Below are positions 45,131 to 53,975 of a stretch of DNA of 64,000 nucleotides, in pieces; position 1 is the first letter of the stretch, and every line of letters begins with the position of its first letter. The stretch is from NCBI GenBank assembly GCA_902786355.1, contig CADABZ010000010.1:115907-179906 (forward strand), read 5' to 3'. A program made the position numbers and the translations under genes. Under the pieces are notes generated by a model. It was not told the DNA's origin and searched no databases. It was given only the letters and a program-made list of their open reading frames with translations. Origin of the DNA: an uncultured Eubacteriales bacterium (lineage in GTDB: Bacteria > Bacillota > Clostridia > Peptostreptococcales > Anaerovoracaceae).

Positions 45131-47326
45131 CTACTGTTCACAATGCCCGTACATGTACATTATCTTTCGGAGCAGCGGATCTTTCACATCAAAATCTGTG
45201 TCGCCGATCTTCGCTATCGGCAGGACCTCAGGCGAAGTTCCGCTGATAAAAGCTGCTTCGAAGCCTCCAAGCTCTTCCGGTCTCACGTTCTGATAATGCA
45301 GAGTGATCCCGGCCTTTTCGATAAGCTCAATGATCTTGGTCCGGGTCACACCCAGAAGCACCTGCTCAGAAGGACATGTATATACCTCTCCGTCACGGAT
45401 GAAGAAGACATTGGAGCGGCTTCCTTCGGTTATACCGCCGTCTCTGTTGACGAGAAGCACCTCGTACAGTTCCCCTTCTCTGATGGCTCTGTCGGTCGCA
45501 TCACGGAGTTCCTGATCCATCGCTTTGATGTTCGGGTTTTTCCTCTCTCCGTAGAAAAGTCCCACCCTGACACCGTTATCGTACATTTCCTGCGACGGAT
45601 AGTGCGTAGGATTGAGATGCATGACAGAATGCCCTGTTATATCCACTTCGATGCGGATATTATGATCCATTATGCCGCTTTCCTCAGTGAGATCAGCAAT
45701 GCACGCATGCAGCTTCTGGCATGTAAAAGGCACTTCCATCCCAAGACTTGCAAGGGATCTCTCAAGCCGCTCGTAGTGCTCTGCGAGGAACACCGGTCTG
45801 CCTCCGCGAAGTCTTATCACCTCATACACCGACGGAAGGCTCAGACTTCCTTTTGTAACCGCGGACTGGAAGCCTTTTGTCATATCCCTGACTGCTTCTC
45901 TGATCCTCTCCATCGGAATCTGGTTGTAGGAGAAGACCAGATACATCTGCCCGTCTGAGCCAAGCTGCTCTATGTCTCTGACCTTGACCCCTGCTTCTGA
46001 AGCTGTCCTGACGAGCCTCTCTGCCATCTCGCGCCTGATCTCAGCTGTTCTCTCAGCTCCTCTCTGCCCCTCGGTGATGACTCTGGTATGAGTGTTCAGT
46101 CTTAATATGATGTTGATGCCGGACTGGGTGTTCTCGGCAGTCATGAAATTGCCTTCGCCGCCGTATTCTCTGATAGCCGCAAGGGCTTCCTGGAGCTTGG
46201 CGGAGTACAGCTTGCGTACGCGCTTGAGGTTGATCTGATAGTATCCTCTCTTCATGAACTCGGCGAGTGTCAGCTGCTCTGTCTTCGAGCAGGTCTGATC
46301 GTAGAAGCTGCGTATGCCGTCATACAGCTTCACCATCGACTCAGGCAGGACCATGTAGCTGATCCTTACAGCCGGGAAAAGTGTGGATGTGAACGACCCG
46401 AGATACACGACTCTCCCGCTGTGATCAATGCCCTGAAGTGCAGGCACCGGCATTCCTGTATATCTCAGTTCACTGTTGTAGTCGTCTTCGATGATTATGC
46501 TGTCATTGGCCTCCGCCCACTCGAGCAGACGCCGTCTGCGGCTGATCGGCATCAGAGCGCCTGTCGGGAACTGATTCTGCGGGCATACATACACTGCCGT
46601 CCTGATATTCTGCGGAAGCTTTTCTATCTGGATGCCGTCTTCTTTTACCGGGATGCAGCTCATGCTGAAGCCCCAGTCGCGGAATATGCTTCTGACAGGC
46701 ATATAGCCCGGATCCTCGACGGATACGTGAACGATATCCATCATTTTGAGCAGCCTTGCCATATGGCTGACGAGCTGCTGTGTTCCCGCACTGATCACCA
46801 CCTGATCACGGGTGCATATGACACCTCTGGCTTTATACAGGTATTTTGCGATCTCCTCTCTCAGAGCCGGCTCCCCCTGTCTGTCTCCTTCAGTCAGAAG
46901 AAGCTCAGGCGTCTCATTGAGCACTGCCGACATGCACTTCTTCCATTTTATGAAGTCAAAAGATTCCGGATCGCAGCTGTAAGGACGGCTGGCACCTGAC
47001 GATGCGTCTGCGTTGTCTGCATGATCCTCCGGCTGCTTTGGCCTGGCCGCGCTTCCGTTCTCCTGTCTCTTATCTCCTATCACCGCGCCCTGAGCTGCAT
47101 AGAAGCCTGACTGTGGCTTGCTGATCATGTAGCCCTCTACTATCAGCTGATCGTATGCAGCCTTGACTGTAGTAACGCTTATGCCCAGATCCTGAGCCAT
47201 CTTCCGAAGTGACGGGAGTCTCTCTCCTGTGCCTATCCTGCCCTCTGTTATCCCTTCCTTGAGGTAACTGTACAGCTGTACATACAGGCTCTTGCCTGAA
47301 TTGTAATCAAATTCCAATGAAATCAT
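45131..47326 (-). CDS. MocR-type GntR regulator fused to a class IV aminotransferase
   Basis: A 731-residue three-part protein. Residues 10-75 are a GntR winged helix (RLPSLRKMAQDLGISVTTVKAAYD). Residues about 110-470 are a fold-type I aminotransferase-like domain of the MocR type, with IIIEDDYNSELRY and YLGSFTSTLFPAVR. At the position of the PLP lysine (usually SK) it has Ser, near residue 314. Residues about 480-731 are a class IV aminotransferase (branched-chain/D-amino-acid type), with the PLP lysine kept in NIKAMDQELRD near residue 601 and GGITEGSRSNVFF following. It is divergent from an ECF S-component, which suggests control of vitamin B6 or amino-acid uptake. There are no in-frame stops, so the fusion is real in this sequence. 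Confidence 0.88.
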   Translation of the reverse strand: MISLEFDYNSGKSLYVQLYSYLKEGITEGRIGTGERLPSLRKMAQDLGISVTTVKAAYDQLIVEGYMISKPQSGFYAAQGAVIGDKRQENGSAARPKQPEDHADNADASSGASRPYSCDPESFDFIKWKKCMSAVLNETPELLLTEGDRQGEPALREEIAKYLYKARGVICTRDQVVISAGTQQLVSHMARLLKMMDIVHVSVEDPGYMPVRSIFRDWGFSMSCIPVKEDGIQIEKLPQNIRTAVYVCPQNQFPTGALMPISRRRRLLEWAEANDSIIIEDDYNSELRYTGMPVPALQGIDHSGRVVYLGSFTSTLFPAVRISYMVLPESMVKLYDGIRSFYDQTCSKTEQLTLAEFMKRGYYQINLKRVRKLYSAKLQEALAAIREYGGEGNFMTAENTQSGINIILRLNTHTRVITEGQRGAERTAEIRREMAERLVRTASEAGVKVRDIEQLGSDGQMYLVFSYNQIPMERIREAVRDMTKGFQSAVTKGSLSLPSVYEVIRLRGGRPVFLAEHYERLERSLASLGMEVPFTCQKLHACIADLTEESGIMDHNIRIEVDITGHSVMHLNPTHYPSQEMYDNGVRVGLFYGERKNPNIKAMDQELRDATDRAIREGELYEVLLVNRDGGITEGSRSNVFFIRDGEVYTCPSEQVLLGVTRTKIIELIEKAGITLHYQNVRPEELGGFEAAFISGTSPEVLPIAKIGDTDFDVKDPLLRKIMYMYGHCEQ

Positions 47327-47351
47327 TCTCTTTATCTCTATTCCGTAGTAA

Positions 47352-47410
47352 TTGTTATTTTTAAAAACTCATAAAATGTATATTTCTCTAATAACAGATT
47401 GTTGTTATTA
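47352..47410. promoter_or_regulatory. Candidate operator region between the MocR fusion and ECF genes
   Basis: TTGTTATT occurs twice, at 47352-47359 and 47402-47409, exactly 50 bp apart. The second copy lies in a perfect dyad, TAATAACA-GATTGT-TGTTATTA (47389-47410). Direct plus inverted repeats of this kind are used by MocR regulators such as PdxR, so this is probably the fusion protein's own binding region. Confidence 0.55.
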
Positions 47411-47483
47411 TAGTTCATATACAGCAGCAGGTCAACCTGAGCACCCATCAAAATCGAAACATTACCGGAAGGAGGGACAAATC

Positions 47484-48029
47484 ATGGAAGCAGGAAACAA
47501 TAAGCTAAGCACATATCGTCTGGTATACACATCCCTTACGATATGTCTTGTTCTGCTCGGCACTGTGCTTTTCAGGATCCCGGTTCCGATGACTCAGGGA
47601 TATGTGCACCTCGGCGATGCTATGATCTACATCGGCATCCTGCTGCTCGGAAGAAGATCCGCAGCAGCTGCTGCCGGTCTCGGCTCAGCCCTCGCGGACA
47701 TCCTCGGCGGATACGCCTTCTGGGCACCATGGAGCCTGATCATCAAATTCGCAATGGCATATATCTGTGGTCTTCTTATAGACCGGACACACCAGGCCCA
47801 TACGCAGACTGAGGGTCACTCAGGCAGAAGAGAAACAGCTCTGCTGGTCCTTTCGATGACGGCCGGCGGCGCAGTGATGTGCGCGGGCTATTTTATCGCT
47901 GAGAGCATCATGTACAGCAGCATGGCTCTTGCTGCAGTCTCTGTTCCATGGAATATCGCCCAGTTCATGACAGGCATAGTCATTGCACTGGCTGCCCGTC
48001 CACTTTGCAGGCACATCAGCCTTTCATGA
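47484..48029 (+). CDS. ECF transporter S component (vitamin uptake)
   Basis: A 181-residue membrane substrate-binding component with about five or six spans, which works with a shared EcfAAT module encoded elsewhere. It shows the family pattern FRIPVPMTQGYVHLGDAMIYIG near residue 30 and GSALADILGGYAFWAPWSLIIK near residue 70. The ATG follows GGAAGGAGG. The S-component's vitamin cannot be read from sequence alone. The PLP-type regulator next to it makes a vitamin B6 form the leading guess. It ends before a perfect 15-bp terminator. Confidence 0.87.
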   Translation: MEAGNNKLSTYRLVYTSLTICLVLLGTVLFRIPVPMTQGYVHLGDAMIYIGILLLGRRSAAAAAGLGSALADILGGYAFWAPWSLIIKFAMAYICGLLIDRTHQAHTQTEGHSGRRETALLVLSMTAGGAVMCAGYFIAESIMYSSMALAAVSVPWNIAQFMTGIVIALAARPLCRHISLS

Positions 48030-48051
48030 TGCGTCAGAGCATTTCTTCATA

Positions 48052-48090
48052 TAACAAAAGCGTAAGCCCTCAGGACTTACGCTTTTGTTA
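48052..48090. terminator. Bidirectional terminator between ECF and Na/Pi genes
   Basis: TAACAAAAGCGTAAG and CTTACGCTTTTGTTA pair perfectly over 15 bp with a 9-base loop, and the arms themselves carry the A and T runs for both directions. Confidence 0.93.
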
Positions 48091-48113
48091 CGTTATCTGG
48101 CACTTACAGCAGC

Positions 48114-49892
48114 CTATGCTGCTTCGTTTACCGGAAGTTCATATTTCTGCTTGTAGTCGTTGAAATGTTTCTTGAACACTTCGTTTTCTCTGTAGTTGAA
48201 GCTCTGATGATATTCATGAGCCTGAATATCTGTACCGCCCTTTTCAAATACGTCGACTGCTATGTTACTGCAGTGATCGGCGATTCTCTCATAGTCAGTA
48301 AGCAGATCGTTGAATACGAATCCGTTCTCAAGAGTACATTCACGCCTGCTGACTCTGTCGATGTGATTGGACTTGATAGCATCACAGAGATCGTCAACAA
48401 CTTCCTCAAGCGGATCGATGCGGAAAGCTCTCTCTTTGTCACCATTGATAAATGCGTCTATCGTCAGCTGAGTGATCTCTGCTACAGCATTCTCCAGGAT
48501 CTCGATCTCGCGGGCTGCGCTTTCCGAGAAGACGATCTTCTTCTCGTTGATCTCCTGCACTGCCTCTCCGACGTTCCTCGCATGGTCAGAGATTCTCTCG
48601 AAGTCCGAAAGAACTCTCAGGTACTTGCTTACATCCTCTGACTGCTCCTTGGTGATATCTTCTGCTGTTATCTTGAACAGATATGATCCGAGCTTGTCCT
48701 CATATCTGTCCAGTACGCCTTCAAGGTCGAATACCTTCTTGATTCCGGCCTTGCTGTACTCTCTTCTTACAGCAATCGCACTCTGGACACTTTCAAGCGC
48801 TTTCTCTGCCATAGAATCGATGACTTCTTTGCTCTGGTTGATAGCAAGAGTAGGGTGAGAAAGGAATCTCGGCTCGAGTCTGTCCATGTCTGCCTGCTCT
48901 GCAGCGGCTTCCTCTCCTTCAGGGAAAATCGTGCATACGATCTTCTCAAGGAGCCCTATGGATGGTGAAAGCACGATCACGACCGCCAGTCTGTACAGAG
49001 TGTTGACGAGCGCCACAGTAACCATATCCATCTGCATGTTCATGAAACCGAAATGGACAAATGCATTGATTATGTAGAACAGTCCTCCGACGATGATCGC
49101 TCCGAGTACATCTATGATGAGGTAGACAAAAGCGGTTCTCTTTCCGTTTGTGGTGGCACCGAGTGCGCTAAGCATGACCGGAACAGATGCACCGATTCCG
49201 ATACCCATGATGATAGGGAATGCCATATCGAACTCAATGGCTCCCGTTCCTGCCAGAGCCTGAAGGATACCTACAGCTGCGCTGGCACTCTGGATAACTG
49301 CTGTTATGAGAACACCCGCAAGCACACCGAGGATAGGATTAGTAAAGCTCGTCAGGAGATGTATGAATCTTTCGTCTTCTCTGAGCGGTGCTATCGATCC
49401 TGACATCATGCTCATTCCGTACATCAGTACAGCGAATCCGAGCATGATACCTCCGATATTCTTATGGGTATTATTTTTGGAAAACATCCACAGGATTATT
49501 CCGAAAAGAGCAACGACTCCGGTAAGTATCTCGGTACTGAAGACTGAAGCAACGCTTGCCCCCGAGCCTCCGAGGCTGTTAAGACAGAGGATCCATCCGG
49601 TGATACTCGTTCCGAGGATCGCTCCGAGAACTATACCTATCGCCTGCTTGACTTTCATCATGCCGGAGTTTACAAAACCGACTACCATTACTGATGTCGC
49701 CGACGATGACTGTATCGCTGCTGTGACTCCTGTTCCGAGAAGTATGCCCTTGACCGGGTTGCTGGCAAGTTTATACAGGATCATCTCCATCTTGCTTCCG
49801 GCAACCTTCTTGAGCGAGTCGCCCATGACTGACATTCCGAAGAGGAACATCGCCACGCCGCCAAGCAGTGATATTATATTACTGGCTTCCAT
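48114..49892 (-). CDS. Na+/phosphate cotransporter family protein with PhoU-like C-terminus
   Basis: A 592-residue protein. Residues 1 to about 320 form two inverted membrane repeats of the NptA type, with GTGVTAAIQSSSATSVMVVG near residue 53 and a second QSASAAVGILQALAG near residue 201. From about residue 350 it has PhoU-like helical bundles (LEGVLDRYEDKLGSYLF, FERISDHARNVGEAV). The family moves phosphate with Na+, often as an exporter or low-affinity importer. The gene follows a promoter, a yybP-ykoY-like riboswitch and a terminator, so metal, probably Mn2+, likely controls it. Confidence 0.92.
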   Translation of the reverse strand: MEASNIISLLGGVAMFLFGMSVMGDSLKKVAGSKMEMILYKLASNPVKGILLGTGVTAAIQSSSATSVMVVGFVNSGMMKVKQAIGIVLGAILGTSITGWILCLNSLGGSGASVASVFSTEILTGVVALFGIILWMFSKNNTHKNIGGIMLGFAVLMYGMSMMSGSIAPLREDERFIHLLTSFTNPILGVLAGVLITAVIQSASAAVGILQALAGTGAIEFDMAFPIIMGIGIGASVPVMLSALGATTNGKRTAFVYLIIDVLGAIIVGGLFYIINAFVHFGFMNMQMDMVTVALVNTLYRLAVVIVLSPSIGLLEKIVCTIFPEGEEAAAEQADMDRLEPRFLSHPTLAINQSKEVIDSMAEKALESVQSAIAVRREYSKAGIKKVFDLEGVLDRYEDKLGSYLFKITAEDITKEQSEDVSKYLRVLSDFERISDHARNVGEAVQEINEKKIVFSESAAREIEILENAVAEITQLTIDAFINGDKERAFRIDPLEEVVDDLCDAIKSNHIDRVSRRECTLENGFVFNDLLTDYERIADHCSNIAVDVFEKGGTDIQAHEYHQSFNYRENEVFKKHFNDYKQKYELPVNEAA

Positions 49893-49913
49893 ATAATAAC
49901 TTCCCCCTTATCT

Positions 49914-49952
49914 AAAAGAGACTTTCACCACAAGAGATGTGGTAAAAGTCTC
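49914..49952 (-). terminator. Riboswitch-controlled terminator before the Na/Pi gene
   Basis: On the minus strand GAGACTTTTACCACA pairs with TGTGGTGAAAGTCTC around TCTCT and is followed by TTTT. Its 5' arm contains the GCGAGAC end of the aptamer, so aptamer and terminator are mutually exclusive. Confidence 0.88.
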
Positions 49953-50036
49953 GCTTCTTCGAACATATTCCGGGGCTATTCTGTCCCGTACTGACGAAAT
50001 ATGTCACGCAATTATGCGCAAGCTACTCCCTTGTCG
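49944..50036 (-). ncRNA. Probable yybP-ykoY (Mn2+) riboswitch aptamer
   Basis: The transcript contains the two conserved strands of this class, AAGGGAGUAGC at the 5' side and AGCGAGACUUUU at the 3' side. A GCGCA/UGCGU helix and a GACAUAUU/AAUAUGU helix lie between them, the latter beginning with the conserved GACAUA. The promoter's start site falls just before the aptamer, and a terminator follows that shares the 3' strand, as expected for a transcriptional ON switch. Identified by eye only. Confidence 0.68.
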
Positions 50037-50046
50037 AACCGTGTTT

Positions 50047-50075
50047 ACTAAACCACAAACACATGCCCCTGTCAA
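50047..50075 (-). promoter_or_regulatory. Sigma-A promoter of the riboswitch/Na-Pi transcript
   Basis: On the minus strand TTGACA (50075-50070) and TTTAGT (50052-50047) are 17 bases apart, placing the start at about 50040, a few bases before the aptamer. Confidence 0.75.
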
Positions 50076-50164
50076 CCGTTTTACACGCATTTTTGCGAGT
50101 ACTAAGCAGTACGGAAGACAATCATTGTCTGCAGGATTCATAGCAGGAGAAATTTCACCAGATA

Positions 50165-51529
50165 TCAGTAAATTACTACCGGATAGCCTGCTGTTACAGT
50201 GTCTGCTATCGTGCGTGCTGCCGCATCAGGGCAATTGACACATCCATGCGAGCCGTTCGTCTTGTATATCTCGCCGCCCCATCTGCTGCGCCATCCATTC
50301 GATCCGTGGATACCCTGACCGCCATAGAAAGGCATGAAGCAGTTAACAGGGCTTTCATATCTGCTGCCATCGCCGTTGTCGCCTCTGAGCACGGTAGGAC
50401 CGGTCACATAATTGACCACGAATACGCCCCTTGCTGTATCGTGTCCCGGCGCACCGGTCACGCAGTCGCAGTCTACGACCAATTCTCCGTCTTTGTAGCA
50501 CCAGACGTGCTGGTCCTCAATGGAGATCTCTACGAAGCTGTTGCCGATACCGGCTCCGCTGTTGTATTTTGCCTGAGCCCATTTTACTTCCAGAGTCCCG
50601 GACTCCTGCGCCTCAAGTGCTTCCTTGAGATCAGCAGTCATCTCCTCCTGATTGACGTATTTGCCGAATGTGACACTCTGAACCGGGATAGTGCTGCCGC
50701 CTGAAGTAGTGAAATTGTATGTTTCACCGTACTCATTGAAGCGGCCGGCCAGGTCTTTGACAAAAGCTTCGATCCTCTTGTCGTCGAACTGCGCACCCTT
50801 ATCTGTATATTTGACCATCTCATCGAGGATATCCGGCGTGATGACCACATCCTCGCCGTCAGCATCGTAATTAATCCTGTATGAAAGATTATCCTTGCAG
50901 TATTTCAGTCTATCAGCAAACTCTTCGGAATCCGCAGTCATCTCAGGCTGCCTGACGATCTCCGCTTCGGTAAGCTCAGCTGACAGCAGTCCTGCAGCGA
51001 TCTTCGAGCGTGCAATGTTCAGTATAATATACGGATCCACTTCAGTTCCGATCTTCTCTCTGACCGTTCTGAATTCAAAATCCGTAAGATCAACATAGGC
51101 ATCTGTAGTCGGCTCTTTGTCGGTATTGTCGCAGAACGGCAGAGCAGCTATCTCATCGCGGAACCCGTCTGATTTATCCGGCCACATCTGGATCTTATGA
51201 TCATTTCCAAGTCTGAGCAGGATACGTATCTTCTGATACAGGTCAGGCGACTTCATTACAGGACCGAGATCCATATCGAATTTCAGAGGGGACATCGGCA
51301 CCTTGTATTCTTTGCCCTGCCAGATAAAAGTAAACTCTTTGCCGCGCCACTCTTTCGTCAGCTTCTCTTCGGCCTGTTTGACAGAAAGGCCGGAAACATC
51401 TACGCCGTTGATAATGGTCTTTGCAGGAAACTTATTCTGCGGCGGGGTGTACAGAAAGTATACCGCGGACAGAACCGCGGTAACTGCAACTATTATTATA
51501 AGAATGATTCTCCTGATACGCTTCAGCAT
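50165..51529 (-). CDS. L,D-transpeptidase with N-terminal membrane anchor
   Basis: A 454-residue cell-wall enzyme. A single membrane helix lies at residues 7-27. A peptidoglycan-binding YoaR-like region (TIINGVDVSGLSVKQAEEKL) starts near residue 39. The C-terminal YkuD domain ends with the catalytic HGSNGWRSRWGG and SHGCVNCP motifs, with the nucleophile Cys430. It would form 3-3 peptide crosslinks outside the membrane. It follows the rhodanese gene by four bases. Confidence 0.93.
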   Translation of the reverse strand: MLKRIRRIILIIIVAVTAVLSAVYFLYTPPQNKFPAKTIINGVDVSGLSVKQAEEKLTKEWRGKEFTFIWQGKEYKVPMSPLKFDMDLGPVMKSPDLYQKIRILLRLGNDHKIQMWPDKSDGFRDEIAALPFCDNTDKEPTTDAYVDLTDFEFRTVREKIGTEVDPYIILNIARSKIAAGLLSAELTEAEIVRQPEMTADSEEFADRLKYCKDNLSYRINYDADGEDVVITPDILDEMVKYTDKGAQFDDKRIEAFVKDLAGRFNEYGETYNFTTSGGSTIPVQSVTFGKYVNQEEMTADLKEALEAQESGTLEVKWAQAKYNSGAGIGNSFVEISIEDQHVWCYKDGELVVDCDCVTGAPGHDTARGVFVVNYVTGPTVLRGDNGDGSRYESPVNCFMPFYGGQGIHGSNGWRSRWGGEIYKTNGSHGCVNCPDAAARTIADTVTAGYPVVIY

Positions 51530-51533
51530 CTCT

Positions 51534-51875
51534 CTATAACTGTCTCTCTACAGGACCTTCGTAATTCCCGAAACCCCCTATGTTCTCTGCTCTGTCATAA
51601 CCCATCTGCCGCAGAAATGCCGCTGCCATACCGCTTCTGGCGCCGCTGAAGCAGTAGGTGTATATGTGAGCTGTCTTATCTGTCAGTATACTCTCAACAT
51701 AGGCACGGTTTTTTCTCCCGCAGAGATCGGCCTCTATATTGATCGCACCAGGCACATGCCCTTCTCTGTATTCTTCCGGCGTCCGCACATCGACGATCAC
51801 CGAATTCCTTACAAGCTTTATCTCCTCGAGGCTTTCATTGATATCGAGCTCAGGGAGATCTTCATAATAACCCAT
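51534..51875 (-). CDS. Rhodanese-like domain protein
   Basis: A 113-residue single rhodanese domain. It has the CH2A motif VIVDVRTPEEYREGHVPGAINI near residue 28 and the active-site loop YCFSGARSGMAA with a cysteine near residue 75, so it could transfer sulfane sulfur. It begins at an ATG near an extended -10 (TGCTATAAT) about 40 bases upstream and leads into the L,D-transpeptidase gene, with which it shares a transcript. Confidence 0.92.
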   Translation of the reverse strand: MGYYEDLPELDINESLEEIKLVRNSVIVDVRTPEEYREGHVPGAINIEADLCGRKNRAYVESILTDKTAHIYTYCFSGARSGMAAAFLRQMGYDRAENIGGFGNYEGPVERQL

Positions 51876-51908
51876 GATCTGTTATTCTCCGTTGATTTTT
51901 TCCAGTGT

Positions 51909-51917
51909 ATTATAGCA
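51909..51917 (-). promoter_or_regulatory. Extended -10 promoter for the rhodanese/L,D-transpeptidase pair
   Basis: The minus strand reads TGCTATAAT, a full extended -10 box about 35 bases before the rhodanese ATG. The -35 region is weak. Confidence 0.6.
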
Positions 51918-51981
51918 CGCGCCGATCTCCTGTGCATTGAATTCTCTCGCTGCATCTCATACGCGCGGGCAATCCGTAATG

Positions 51982-52275
51982 TCACCTGAAGAATCTGCCG
52001 GTTTCATCTTTATATACAAAGCCTGTCGAACCTCCGCATGCTCTGCATTTGTACAGGCTGTAGCCAAAACCTTCTCCGAATCCGCCGAACCCGGTCTGAA
52101 GGTCCTCCGACCCGCAGAACGCGCAGCGCCTCGGAGCTTTCCCGTCACGGTCATCAGCATATTCAGTCCGTCCATAGTTAGGAAGTTCTCTTATATTCTT
52201 TCTGTCAGAGGCCCGGAAAGTCAGATCGACTCTCTTCTCATCATCCTCTGTCATTACCCATTTCCCGTCAGCCAT
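51982..52275 (-). CDS. Small zinc-ribbon protein of unknown function
   Basis: A 97-residue protein with CAFCGSEDLQTG and CRACGGSTGF, two CxxC pairs 24 residues apart that should bind one zinc ion. Between them is a Gly/Phe-rich loop. The N-terminal half is polar. No catalytic motif is seen. It follows the K+ channel gene by about 50 bases on the same strand and may be co-transcribed. Confidence 0.7.
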   Translation of the reverse strand: MADGKWVMTEDDEKRVDLTFRASDRKNIRELPNYGRTEYADDRDGKAPRRCAFCGSEDLQTGFGGFGEGFGYSLYKCRACGGSTGFVYKDETGRFFR

Positions 52276-52323
52276 TATTCTTTCACTCCTTATGCTGCAG
52301 GGAGCCAGTTCCGGTCTGCAGCC

Positions 52324-53898
52324 TTACCTGAGCAGCTTTGCTATCTCGCCAATCAGTTCCCACGCCCTGTCGTGGTATTCTTTCTGTGCATCACTCAGGG
52401 AATCATAGTCCTGTATCATCGGGCTTTCCCGGCGGTCGTCGCTGCGCTTTTCTCCGTATGTCCAGTTGTTATAGACATAGAAGCGTACCCATCTGGCGTG
52501 TTCGATCCTCCTCAGGATGTCAAGCCACAGCGGATCCAGCCTAAGCCTGCGGTATGCATCGTAGGCCTCCTGACAGTTTTCCAAGTCGATGGATGACACT
52601 CTCTTTCCGTTCAGGAGGATACGCACCTTCATAAATAGATGATCGGCAACAGCGATCTTGGACTGTCTGAGCTGATCAGGCAGCTCCTCCCAGTCAAGGC
52701 TGTCCTCTACGCTCTTCCTGTACAGATCGTTCATAATTCTGGCCGCATCATTGAGCCTTGTGCGGATGATCTGATTGACGGTGTAGATCTCTTCATCGGT
52801 CCCGAAGTACGAAACACCCGGAGCGACCCGGCTGCTCCTCAGATCTATTCTGCCGCCGCAGTTATAATAGCGCTTCAGCTGCCACATAATATCCCAGCAT
52901 TCCTGGCCATCATCTTCGCAGATTATTATCCTGTTCGCCGAATCCATGATATCCCGTGCTGCAGCCCAGCTTTCTTCATGGAAAAACAGACTGTCGCGGC
53001 CCTCATCTTTCTCATTGATCCCGAAAGCAAGGTGAAGGTGGTCATGTATCTCCAGAAATCGCTTCGCATCCCCGAACACGTGATATGTCACATCAAAATC
53101 CGAGTCGTTGATATTGGTAAGTATAGCCCTTTCAAGTATGGCCTGCCCGAAATTGCCGAATCCGATTATGGCTATATTGTCTTCCTTTGAATCCAGCGGA
53201 TGCTCCCTCCAGTAGCTCCTGGCGCAGCAGTCATAAGTGTGGAAGAAATGTATGTTTCCGGACATCTTTTCCTGACCGCTCGCAGTCGCAGCATATACGT
53301 CAGCGTCCAGAGCATGGACATCCACAGCCTTGAGGCTGAAGCCGATTTCATTCTCCTTCAGGAAAAACAGTTTGCACCTGTTCCCTCTGCCTTTCTTATG
53401 AGCTACAAGTCTCGCCGGCGACACATTGATGAAAAAGCACTGATAATCCGGATGCTCTATCTCATCATCTTTTCTTATCCCGTAGATTATGACCGCGTCC
53501 TCATCTTTTCTGAGTATGTCACGGGCAAGTGTGTCTGATTCTGCTGAGAAATCCGCAAAATAGTACCAGTCCCGTCTCCTCCTGAGGCAGAGCCTGAACA
53601 TAGGAAAGCCCTCGCTTGTGAGAAAGGACATTACCGAGCCGATCAAAGCCAGCAGCAATCCCATTGACATAATGAGGAAGAGTGTTCCGATGACATAACC
53701 CAGCGGGCTTACCGGCGTCACATCGCCGTATCCGACGGTCGACAGTGTGACAAGAGAATACCACAGGGCGTCTCCCAGCGTATGGATGCGCGATCCGGGA
53801 TAATTTCTTTCTGCAGCGACCAGGATCACCAGCAGCACAAAATATGTCATCAATGTCAGAAATACTATTGTCAGATACCTGATATTATTCTTTTTCAC
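52324..53898 (-). CDS. Two-span K+ channel with RCK-like region and RyR-like C-terminal domain
   Basis: A 524-residue channel. It has TM1 at about residues 8-28, a pore helix with the filter TVGYGD at 54-59, and TM2 at about 66-92. A cytoplasmic region follows, with a nucleotide-binding-like strand NIAIIGFGNFGQAILERA near residue 243. The last 60 residues, with IEHARWVRFYVYNNWTYG and a DYDSLSDAQKEYHDRAWELI tail, resemble the RyR domain found in some bacterial channels. K+ flux gated by a cytoplasmic ligand is the likely role. The ligand is unknown. Confidence 0.85.
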   Translation of the reverse strand: MKKNNIRYLTIVFLTLMTYFVLLVILVAAERNYPGSRIHTLGDALWYSLVTLSTVGYGDVTPVSPLGYVIGTLFLIMSMGLLLALIGSVMSFLTSEGFPMFRLCLRRRRDWYYFADFSAESDTLARDILRKDEDAVIIYGIRKDDEIEHPDYQCFFINVSPARLVAHKKGRGNRCKLFFLKENEIGFSLKAVDVHALDADVYAATASGQEKMSGNIHFFHTYDCCARSYWREHPLDSKEDNIAIIGFGNFGQAILERAILTNINDSDFDVTYHVFGDAKRFLEIHDHLHLAFGINEKDEGRDSLFFHEESWAAARDIMDSANRIIICEDDGQECWDIMWQLKRYYNCGGRIDLRSSRVAPGVSYFGTDEEIYTVNQIIRTRLNDAARIMNDLYRKSVEDSLDWEELPDQLRQSKIAVADHLFMKVRILLNGKRVSSIDLENCQEAYDAYRRLRLDPLWLDILRRIEHARWVRFYVYNNWTYGEKRSDDRRESPMIQDYDSLSDAQKEYHDRAWELIGEIAKLLR

Positions 53899-53975
53899 TG
53901 TCCCGCACCTCCCCCGGATAAGGGATAGTTCTCCGTCACTCTCTTATAACCCAATGCAGCCAGGATGTCTGATGA

